Source of the DNA: JBLKSS01 sp047607725
GTDB taxonomy: Bacteria; Pseudomonadota; Gammaproteobacteria; Enterobacterales; Enterobacteriaceae
Length of the DNA: 7,389 nt
Direction: 5' to 3'
Assembly: GCF_047607725.1 (NCBI RefSeq)
Contig: NZ_JBLKSS010000189.1
Coordinates: 1 to 7,389, forward strand
Shown here: positions 1 through 5,283 of the stretch, in pieces
How the letters are laid out: each line of letters starts with the position of its first letter
Numbering within the stretch: position 1 is the first letter of the stretch
Position numbers and translations under genes: made by a program
The notes under the pieces: model-generated
What the model was told of the DNA's origin: nothing
The model's input: only the letters and a program-made list of their open reading frames with translations
Databases searched by the model: none

Positions 1-134
1 TGATCGGCAGTTGCAAACTGAACGGCGTGGAGCCGGAAGCGTATCTACGCCATGTGCTGGCGATTATCGCTGATCATCCCATCAACAAAATCAAAGAGCT
101 CCTGCCGTGGAACCTCACCATCCCTGCTGAATAA
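1..134 (+). CDS. tnpC: IS66-family transposase, C-terminal end (partial)
   Basis: The frame beginning at base 3 gives 43 residues and a TAA at 132-134. They read IGSCKLNGVEPEAYLRHVLA, then IIADHPINKIKELLPWN and a short tail. This is the signature C-terminal segment of the large DDE transposase (TnpC) of IS66 elements, which nearly always carries KLNGV(D/E)PEAYLR and ends shortly after (E/D)LLPW. The protein catalyses cut-and-paste or copy-out movement of the element together with small TnpA/TnpB partners. Only the last tenth or so of a roughly 500-residue protein is visible, so it cannot be said whether the full transposase is intact. It runs opposite to the interrupted yejA. The family assignment is very secure; the exact element name is not determined. 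Confidence 0.93.
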   Translation, partial: IGSCKLNGVEPEAYLRHVLAIIADHPINKIKELLPWNLTIPAE

Positions 135-164
135 CTGTCAATACGGCGCTGGGCGTACGCTTAC
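1..164 (+). mobile_element. Right end of an IS66-family insertion sequence
   Basis: Thirty bases separate the transposase stop (134) from the inferred element boundary at 164. Read on the minus strand, the boundary starts GTAAGCG, the typical outermost bases of IS66-family terminal inverted repeats. The boundary is confirmed by the target: yejA-like coding sequence is in frame and homologous right up to base 165, and becomes unrelated (VSVRPAPY then stop) on crossing into 164. The left end lies outside the window, so element length and completeness are unknown. Confidence 0.88.
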
Positions 165-172
165 GTCATAAG
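165..172. repeat. Predicted IS66 target-site duplication, one copy
   Basis: IS66 elements usually duplicate 8 bp of target on insertion. The 8 bases next to the inferred element end are GTCATAAG, inside yejA. The partner copy would lie beyond the left edge of the window, so the duplication is predicted, not observed. Confidence 0.45.
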
Positions 173-1905
173 TGGGGCGCTGGGCGTGCATCGCGAATTT
201 ATCCCAGTAGGCCAGGCGGATCTGGTGCGAATACCACAGCGGGATCATGAAATAATTCCAGGTCAGCACACGGTCCAGCGCCCGTCCAAGCGGCAACAGC
301 GCCGCTTTATCGCCCTGGTGGCGCACGATTTGGTTAATCAATTGGTCGATAGCGGGGTCTTTGACCCCGGTGCGGTTGTAGCTGGAATCAACATACGCCG
401 ACCCCCATATGATTTGCAAATCGCTGCTGGGGAACGCATACGCGCCGTAGGAGGAAGGGATCATATCGAAGTCCCGTTTGCGCAGGCGGTTGGTGAACTG
501 GGCGGCTGTCCACTTCCCGCACCGTCATGGTGATCCCAAGGCGCGCCAGACTATGCTGAAAGGGCAGGATGTACTGGTTATTGCCGCTGATCATCACCAA
601 CAGCTCAAAGCGGAACGGTTTACCCTGGGCGTCCACCAGACGCTTGTCGCGCAGCGTCCAGCCGGTCTGTTTGAGCAACGCCAGCGCCTTGAGCAGATGG
701 CCGTGGTCGTAGCCGCTGCCGTCGGATACCGGCGGCTGATAGATAGCGTTGAACACCTCCGCTGGCACCTGATTTTTCAGCGGCGCCAGTTTCGTCAGCT
801 CGGCGGCGTCCGGGTAGGCGCGCGCGGCATAATCGGTATTCATAAAGTAGCTGTTAACGCGCTGATAACCATTATAAAACAGCGCCTTATTCATCCATTC
901 AAAATCAAACGCCAGCGACAGCGCCTCCCTGACCCGACGGTCGGCGAACAGCGGCCGCTGAATGTTGAAACTCAGCCAGGGCGTAGATACCGGGGCGTTG
1001 TTCGCCACCTCGCGGTGCACGATAAAACCGCGGTCGAAATTACCGCCGCGGTACTGGGTCGCCCATTTTTTGGGGGAGCCTTCAATGCGCAGATCGAACG
1101 CCCCGGCTTTGAACGCCTCCATGGCGACATTATCATCAAGATAATAGTCATAGCGCAGGGTATCAAAGTTGTAGCGCCCGACATTGACCGGCAGCGTGGC
1201 CGCCCAATAATCCTTCACCCGGCTAAAGGTCACGGACTGGCCCGTGCGCCAGGCGGTAAGCCGATAAGGGCCGCTGGCGGGCGGCGGAAAAGTGAGGTGA
1301 TCGCTCAGTTTATGCTGCGACCAAAAATTTTCCGGCAGCACCGGCAGCGTGAGAAGCCCAAGTAAGGCATCTTTGTTCGGCTCGGGGAATTCGTAGCGCC
1401 CCGTCAGCCGGGAGATGGCTTTCACTTTCACCCCTTTAAAGAACACCCGGAATTGGGGGACCCCTTCGGTCATAAATTTGTTGAAGGTGAACGCCACATC
1501 GGCGGCGGTGATCGGCTGGTGGTTGTGATAGCGGGCGCGTGGATTAAGCGTGATTTCCGCCCAGGCATAATCGGCGGGATAGCGTGCCGATTCAGCGATT
1601 AACGGATAATAACTGCCCACTTCGTCATCGGAGGTGACATACAAGCTGTCGTAAAGCTGTTCGGTGCGCGTCGTCGCCGTGCCGCGCGACACGTAACGGT
1701 TGAAATTGTCGAACGTGCCGATGGCGGCCATGGTCACGCTGCCGCCCTTGGGCGCGGCCGGATTGACATAGTCAAAATGGGTGAAGTCGGGCGGGTAGCG
1801 CGGCTCGCCCAGCAGCGCGAAAGCATAGCTGTCGCGCAGGGGCTCTGCCCGGGCTCTCAAGCAAATAACGCTGAAAAGCAGCGCTATCCAAACACGTGGA
1901 AACAT
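165..1905 (-). pseudogene. yejA: yejA: periplasmic binding protein of the YejABEF peptide/microcin C ABC importer, frameshifted and IS-interrupted
   Basis: The product is an SBP family 5 (DppA/OppA-type) protein that delivers peptides, and in E. coli microcin C, to the YejBEF permease and ATPase. The ATG at 1903-1905 has an AGGAG ribosome site at 1915-1919, nine bases away. A signal peptide ends near ARA|EP (about residue 21). The mature start SYAFALLGEPRYPPDFTHFD and later stretches such as FDYVNPAAPKGG, TFDNFNRY, DRRVREALSLAFDFEWMNKA and LPFQHSL match my recollection of E. coli YejA (about 604 aa) closely. Two lesions are visible. First, near 500-507 the frame breaks after REVDS; one base too many in a G/C-rich run explains it, and the other frame continues FTNRLRKRDFDMIPSS, then FPSSDLQ and ALDRVLTWNYFMIPLWY. 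Second, an IS66 element is inserted after ...RPTYD, removing the last ~25-30 residues. Read through the frameshift, ~580 residues remain. Any product would be truncated near residue 467 plus an out-of-frame tail. Confidence 0.93.
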
Positions 1906-2052
1906 CAGCTTATGCTCCTACATCGTCCGATATCCGCCGACGGGAATAAACAGATTCATCAGCGACCGATGGTGACTATAACGTTTTTTTACCATAATTA
2001 TTAAAACAATTAATCATGTCCCCTCCGCAGGCGGGTTGTCAGGAGAATGACT
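1906..2052. promoter_or_regulatory. Divergent intergenic region between yejA and the TIM-barrel remnant
   Basis: This 147-base spacer should hold the yejA promoter (minus strand) and that of the plus-strand remnant. On the minus strand a TATAGT hexamer at about 1976-1981 is a fair -10 for yejA, in an A/T-rich stretch (1981-2015), but no good -35 lies at 17 bases. On the plus side, AGGAG at 2041-2045 sits seven bases before the ATG at 2053, a good ribosome site. No known operator was recognised. Confidence 0.35.
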
Positions 2053-2371
2053 ATGCGCAAGGCTATCGCCACCGTCGCGCTATCGGGCACGCTACCGGAA
2101 AAACTTGAGGACATCGCGCGCGGGCTTTGCTGCCGTGGAGATTTTCGCCGACGATCTGGAGGCCTTTCCCGGCAGCGCGCGGGACGTTCGCCGCTTGACC
2201 GAGGCGTTGGATCTGGAGGTGGTGGTGCTACAGCCCCTACGCGATTACGTGGGCGCGCCAGCCGAACGCCGCGCCGGGGCCAATGAAAGCGCCCGGCGGT
2301 TGCTGGAAAACATGAACCAGCTCGGTTGTAGGCTACTGCTGGCCTGTAGCGCGACCGACGCGGCGACATAG
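2053..2371 (+). pseudogene. N-terminal remnant of a sugar phosphate isomerase / 3-dehydroshikimate dehydratase-like TIM-barrel protein
   Basis: Starting at ATG 2053 (AGGAG seven bases upstream) the frame reads MRKAIATVALSGTLPEKLED. It then breaks near 2116-2123 and resumes in another frame as GFAAVEIFADDLEAFPGS, ARDVRRLTEALDLEVVVLQP and LRDYVGAP, ending at the TAG at 2369-2371. The combination SGTLPEKL...GF..VEIF.NDL...PGS..E(V)RR...LGLE...FQP.RD is typical of AP-endonuclease-2/xylose-isomerase-like barrels such as QuiC-type 3-dehydroshikimate dehydratases (quinate/protocatechuate pathway). The break fits loss of two bases from a GCGCGCG run. Only ~105 residues are left, against roughly 270-630 in the family, so the distal part has been deleted and the metal-binding residues of the later barrel strands are gone. 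It is non-functional. Whether it was QuiC itself or another sugar isomerase cannot be decided from this piece. Confidence 0.75.
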
Positions 2372-2460
2372 CCGATAAATAAAATATTAATTAATTAAAA
2401 ATTATTAATTTAATTGTAAATATTTAATTTAATTATTTTACATATTAATTAATTCACTAT
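2372..2460. other. Extremely A/T-rich tract
   Basis: From about 2378 to 2454 the sequence is almost only A and T, with repeated TTAATTAA/AATTTAAT words and just two G or C bases (around 2416 and 2441). It lies between the truncated remnant and the mepS terminator and has no reading frame. It could be an H-NS-type binding segment, a promoter-proximal element, or a deletion scar. No clear sigma-70 promoter was found in it. Confidence 0.7.
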
Positions 2461-2465
2461 AGGGA
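2443..2465 (+). promoter_or_regulatory. Phage T7-type promoter-like core
   Basis: Bases 2455-2465 read CACTATAGGGA, identical to the -6 to +5 part of the T7-class phage RNA polymerase promoter, with G2462 as +1 and A/T sequence upstream as in such promoters. The specificity bases around -8 to -11 do not match T7 (GACT is replaced by AATT). It may be chance or a phage relic; no phage gene is visible beside it. Confidence 0.2.
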
Positions 2466-2475
2466 TGATCGGGGA

Positions 2476-2509
2476 TAAAAAGAAGCCGCTCTAGCGCGGC
2501 TTTTTTTAT
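2476..2509. terminator. Bidirectional rho-independent terminator for mepS and the plus-strand remnant
   Basis: AAGCCGC (2483-2489) pairs with GCGGCTT (2496-2502) around a six-base loop. The stem is flanked by ATAAAAAG on the left and TTTTTAT on the right, so the hairpin has a U-run on the plus strand and an interrupted U-rich tail on the minus strand. It lies 37 bases past the mepS stop and is the natural end of the mepS transcript; it would also stop rightward transcription. Confidence 0.85.
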
Positions 2510-2546
2510 CTCATTGGGCAGTTCGGGCGTTCAATAAATAACCAAA

Positions 2547-3122
2547 TTAACTCTGCGCGCCGTTGGGAAGCACCCGTCGGGCTTCGTGGTAGCGGGACTT
2601 CCAGTAACTCTCATTCAGGCTGGAAATCATCACGCCGCTGCTGGTGGACGCATGAACAAATTGATCGTTGCCCAAATAAATGCCCACGTGGCGGCCCGTT
2701 GAGCCGGCGCGGAACAGCACCAAATCGCCCGGACGCAGCTTACCACGTTGTATTTTTGAGCCTATTTCCCGCTGATACAGCGTGGAGCGCGGCAGGTCAA
2801 GGCCAAACTGTTCGCGGAACGTCATCTGTACGAAACCGGAGCAATCAATGCCACGTTTGGTACTGCCACCGAGGCGGTAACGCACGCCTTTCCAGTCGAC
2901 ATATTGATCCATAATTTTGAATTTAATATTCACATTACGAACCATTTCTTCAAATTCATCCTGAGAGGCTTGCAGTAAAAAATGATTTGAATCGTTTACT
3001 GCACGCATGTCAGCGGTTTGTTTCGGACTATGAGAAGTACTGCAGGCGGATAGCATGGCCGCAACCGCCACTGCGGGGATGAGCCGCAGAACATATCTCA
3101 AGATAGGCTGAGATTTGACCAT
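2547..3122 (-). CDS. mepS: MepS (Spr), murein DD-endopeptidase lipoprotein, NlpC/P60 family
   Basis: This 191-residue outer-membrane lipoprotein cleaves mDAP-D-Ala cross-links in peptidoglycan so new strands can be inserted. In E. coli it is kept in check by the NlpI-Prc protease. Residues 1-27 form a lipoprotein signal with lipobox LSAC, Cys27 being the lipidated residue. The NlpC/P60 domain follows, with catalytic Cys94 (IDCSGFV), His145 (RHVGIYL) and His157 (FVHAST). These have the same spacing from the lipidated cysteine as E. coli Spr (mature C68, H119, H131). Length is close to the E. coli protein (188 aa) and there is no lesion. AAGGG at 3135-3139 is 12 bases from the ATG, a rather long spacing. 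It has its own promoter region upstream and a strong terminator downstream, so it is probably monocistronic. It is intact among broken neighbours. Confidence 0.97.
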   Translation of the reverse strand: MVKSQPILRYVLRLIPAVAVAAMLSACSTSHSPKQTADMRAVNDSNHFLLQASQDEFEEMVRNVNIKFKIMDQYVDWKGVRYRLGGSTKRGIDCSGFVQMTFREQFGLDLPRSTLYQREIGSKIQRGKLRPGDLVLFRAGSTGRHVGIYLGNDQFVHASTSSGVMISSLNESYWKSRYHEARRVLPNGAQS

Positions 3123-3147
3123 TATATGTGTTATCCCTTGAAGTCCT

Positions 3148-3164
3148 TAACGACAATGTCGTTA
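3148..3164. repeat. Perfect 17-bp palindrome overlapping the mepS -10 box
   Basis: TAACGACAATGTCGTTA has 8-bp perfect arms (3148-3155 and 3157-3164) around one central A. It overlaps the proposed -10 hexamer (3161-3166) and start point of mepS, exactly where a repressor operator or a 5'-end hairpin would sit. No known binding consensus was recognised. Confidence 0.6.
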
Positions 3165-3189
3165 TAAAATGCCAAACAATGAGAGTTAA
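3161..3189 (-). promoter_or_regulatory. Candidate sigma-70 promoter for mepS
   Basis: On the minus strand TTAACT (3184-3189) and TATAAC (3161-3166) are separated by 17 bases and match the consensus hexamers at 4/6 and 5/6 positions. Transcription would start near 3154, about 30 bases before the mepS ATG. Confidence 0.5.
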
Positions 3190-3401
3190 GCGCACGTCCT
3201 AATTGACCAGATTTCGTTCATTAAGTGTGTGGTATTACTCACACAATCGTTTCAAAGATAGAAAAATAACGGACAGGACGTCGAGCGGATTCGAGGCTAC
3301 CGTAATGAATAAAGAAAAGCGAGGATTTTTAGCCGTAATATTATAACTTTTAATGATGTAATTATTTGTAAGCGTGCAGATAATAACGTGGCGGAAATAA
3401 T

Positions 3402-3431
3402 CGCCGGCGTTGGGCGAAAACGACGCCGGCG
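3402..3431 (-). terminator. Hairpin, possible weak lpxT terminator
   Basis: CGCCGGCGT (3402-3410) and ACGCCGGCG (3423-3431) form a perfect 9-bp stem with a 12-base loop. In the direction of lpxT transcription it is followed by ATTATTTCC, only a weak U-rich tail. It lies about 100 bases past the lpxT stop. The arm at 3421-3426 could instead pair with GCGTCG at 3436-3441. Confidence 0.4.
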
Positions 3432-3464
3432 CAGAGCGTCGGCGCGTGTGGCTGCACTCATAGG

Positions 3465-3480
3465 GGCGCGGCGTCGCGCC
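3465..3480. repeat. Short G/C-rich inverted repeat
   Basis: GGCGCG (3465-3470) and CGCGCC (3475-3480) form a 6-bp stem with a GCGT loop, 50-65 bases beyond the lpxT stop. There is no U-run, so its role is unclear. Confidence 0.4.
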
Positions 3481-3530
3481 AGGCCGCTTCCCGGCGCGGA
3501 TGACACCGGTCGGCGGCGGATAATATTTTC

Positions 3531-4247
3531 TTATCCGTGTGGCTGGTGACGCCGGCCGAACTTCACCGCGCGCGGCAGATAGCGCTCAAGCCGGTTCACC
3601 AGCGCATCACAACCGCCGCCGGGTAGCCACAGCCCCAAGCCCACCAGAACGATGGACAGTGAACCGACCGCGACATCGGTGAACCAGTGCGCGCCGATAA
3701 GGATCCTCGGCGTCGAGAAAAAAAGCACAATCAGTATGCCCTGCAAAAACCCCTTATGGTCAAAGAAGTGCAACATGAAGGCGGAGAAAATCATCAGCAG
3801 CATGCCGTGATCGCCCGGGAAACTGTCGCTCGAATATTCTTTGGTGGGAATCTGGGTCAGTTCGGCGATGCTGACGACGCCGGGCGTGGCTTTGAAATAG
3901 CGCGACGGACTGACATGCGTCACCGGCACCAGATGGCCCAACTGGTTGAGCACCAGGGCGGTGATGATCATGGCCAGCATGCGGCGTCGTCCGGCGGCAT
4001 CGGCACGCAGATAGTAACGCAGATAGACGATGTCCATCGCCAGCAATGAGCACAGATCAAAGACGCGGTTGTTGGTAATAGCCAACAAATCGGCCAACAG
4101 CGGATGGAGTACCGCCTGATGATTCACCGCATGGTAGATGCCGCTGTCGAGTGCGAACCAGAAACCGTGATGCGCGGGCAGAAACCAGGAAAAAAACAAC
4201 GCCACGCCGAGCAAGCTCAGCATCGCCATGGCAGGAAGGCGAGACAT
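3531..4247 (-). CDS. lpxT: LpxT (YeiU), lipid A 1-phosphate phosphotransferase, PAP2 family membrane protein
   Basis: This inner-membrane enzyme moves a phosphate from undecaprenyl pyrophosphate to the 1-position of lipid A, giving the 1-diphosphate form and recycling the carrier. At 238 residues it matches E. coli LpxT (237). Family landmarks are FWF/LSLD-like periplasmic start (residues 20-35), TNNRVFD (58-64), GRRRM...ALVLNQLGH (86-105), the PAP2 motif FPGDHG (143-148, His147), and RILIGAHWFTD (181-191) with catalytic Arg181, His187 and Asp191. Several hydrophobic segments are evident (around 5-23, 90-110, 148-162, 168-180 and 192-210). AAAGG at 4256-4260 is eight bases from the ATG. It is the last gene of the yeiQ-zniA-lpxT series, 48 bases after zniA. 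Since both upstream genes are broken, it may depend on a closer promoter; a TATATT hexamer at 4284-4289 is a possible -10, without a good -35. No lesion is seen. Confidence 0.96.
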   Translation of the reverse strand: MSRLPAMAMLSLLGVALFFSWFLPAHHGFWFALDSGIYHAVNHQAVLHPLLADLLAITNNRVFDLCSLLAMDIVYLRYYLRADAAGRRRMLAMIITALVLNQLGHLVPVTHVSPSRYFKATPGVVSIAELTQIPTKEYSSDSFPGDHGMLLMIFSAFMLHFFDHKGFLQGILIVLFFSTPRILIGAHWFTDVAVGSLSIVLVGLGLWLPGGGCDALVNRLERYLPRAVKFGRRHQPHG

Positions 4248-4295
4248 GGACCAAACCTTTCTCTAAAAGAGTAACTTTTTTCAAATATAATTGAG

Positions 4296-5271
4296 CTAAC
4301 TTAAACGGAGTTTCAACAATGTGCTCTGAAAGCGATTCCAGTCCGCGGCCTGGGGATCAATAAGCTCTATCCGGCTATCCACCGGCGGCTGCGGCAAGGT
4401 TTCCGTGTGCAGGTCATTACCCTGACGATTTATCCGTAGAGTGCCTTCGCTCACCCGTAGCACCCCTTTGATGCGTTCCACCGGCGCTAGACGCGCCCAT
4501 TCCAGCAGCCCCAAGGCGTCGAACTGTGTTTCACTATCAAATATCCAGCCGCAGGCATAATAGCCCTGTCCCTGATTTAGCACGCGGCGCCAGCCTTGAT
4601 TGCCCGGCAGGCGGAGCGCGGCCAGGCCGCTACGGGGGGCGGCGTGCTGATGTTCATGACCGGCGCCCGGCGCCAGCGCGCAGAGTCGTCCTGGCGCGAT
4701 CCAAAAGCGTCACCGGCACCTGTCCGCGGCTGACGGTGAAGAGGTATCTATCGTCCGCGCTGGCGCGCCGCCATGACGCCAGCGTCTCCCGGTCCGCGTC
4801 GGTATAGGTTTCCTGCTTGTTGGCGATAATGATATCGGCCGCGGCCAGCTGATCGCGGAAGTTGTCGCGATAGCGTGGCTGGCTAAGCTGTCGGGCATCA
4901 AGCAGGCAGAGCGTGGCCCGCAGCGTAAGCCAGTTCTGATAGGTGCCTGAGGCCAATAGCGCGAGGATTTGCGCGGGATGCCCCAGACCGGTGGGCTCAA
5001 TGAGTAACCGATCGGGCCGGTTCCACGTCAGCAAGGTATTGAGGCCGATTTGCAGCGGCAGGTCGTTAACGCAGCACATGCAGCCGCCGGGGATCTCTTT
5101 AAGCGTCGCGCCGTTGTCGGCGAGCAGGGCGCCATCCACGCCAATTTCACCGAACTCGTTGACCAGGATAGCCCATTTCTCGCCGGTGGGTTTCTGGCTG
5201 AGCAGATGCAATAACGTCGTGGTTTTCCCGCTGCCGAGAAAACCGGTTACCAAGGTGGTTTGGGTGGTCAT
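4296..5271 (-). pseudogene. zniA: zniA (yeiR): COG0523 zinc-dependent GTPase / metallochaperone, one frameshift
   Basis: COG0523 G3E GTPases deliver or sense metal; E. coli YeiR is a zinc-stimulated GTPase of 328 aa. The first frame (5271 to 4654) has the P-loop GFLGSGKTT (residues 10-18), NEFGE (38-42), the metal motif GGCMCC (Cys64-Met-Cys66-Cys67), EPTGLGHP (92-99) and an NKQE guanine-specificity element near 151-154. It ends in RRS and a TGA at 4654. Homology continues in another frame from GHEHQHAAPRSGLAAL, and the frame 4583-4296 supplies the C-terminal domain: LNQGQGYYACGWIFD, LEWARLAPVERIKGVLR and RINRQGNDLH, to a TAG at 4296. One surplus base in the G/C run at 4662-4674 explains the break. 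The lesion lies just before the histidine-rich linker, so a truncated product would keep the GTPase domain and CxCC motif. The ATG is 13 bases after the yeiQ stop. A sequencing error cannot be excluded. Confidence 0.9.
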
Positions 5272-5283
5272 GGCGGTTCCGCT

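Larger units (their letters stand above)
3165..3530. other. Non-coding spacer between mepS promoter and lpxT stop
   Basis: No supported gene lies here. The part near mepS (3165-3400) is A/T-rich; the part near lpxT (3400-3520) is very G/C-rich and holds two inverted repeats listed separately. A 13-codon plus-strand frame MNKEKRGFLAVIL (3305-3346) exists, with a GAGG about 10 bases upstream, but nothing else supports it. A 69-codon minus-strand frame (3297-3506) has arginine/alanine-rich composition typical of a random G/C-rich frame. Confidence 0.6.

Noticed and set aside
478..1365. 295-codon plus-strand open frame
   Set aside because: It is the antisense of well-conserved yejA coding sequence, starts without a ribosome site and resembles no family; long antisense frames are common in G/C-rich genes.
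2010..2369. 119-codon minus-strand frame opposite the barrel remnant
   Set aside because: Arginine/proline-rich composition and complete overlap with the recognisable plus-strand remnant indicate a shadow frame.
3305..3346. 13-codon plus-strand peptide MNKEKRGFLAVIL
   Set aside because: A GAGG lies upstream, but there is no attached gene or attenuator for a leader peptide to control.
3297..3506. 69-codon minus-strand frame downstream of lpxT
   Set aside because: No homology recognised, low-complexity arginine/alanine content, and it crosses the hairpin cluster.
4654..4690. Programmed ribosomal frameshift in zniA
   Set aside because: The break is in a G/C run with no slippery heptamer recognised, and neighbouring genes show the same kind of accidental indels.
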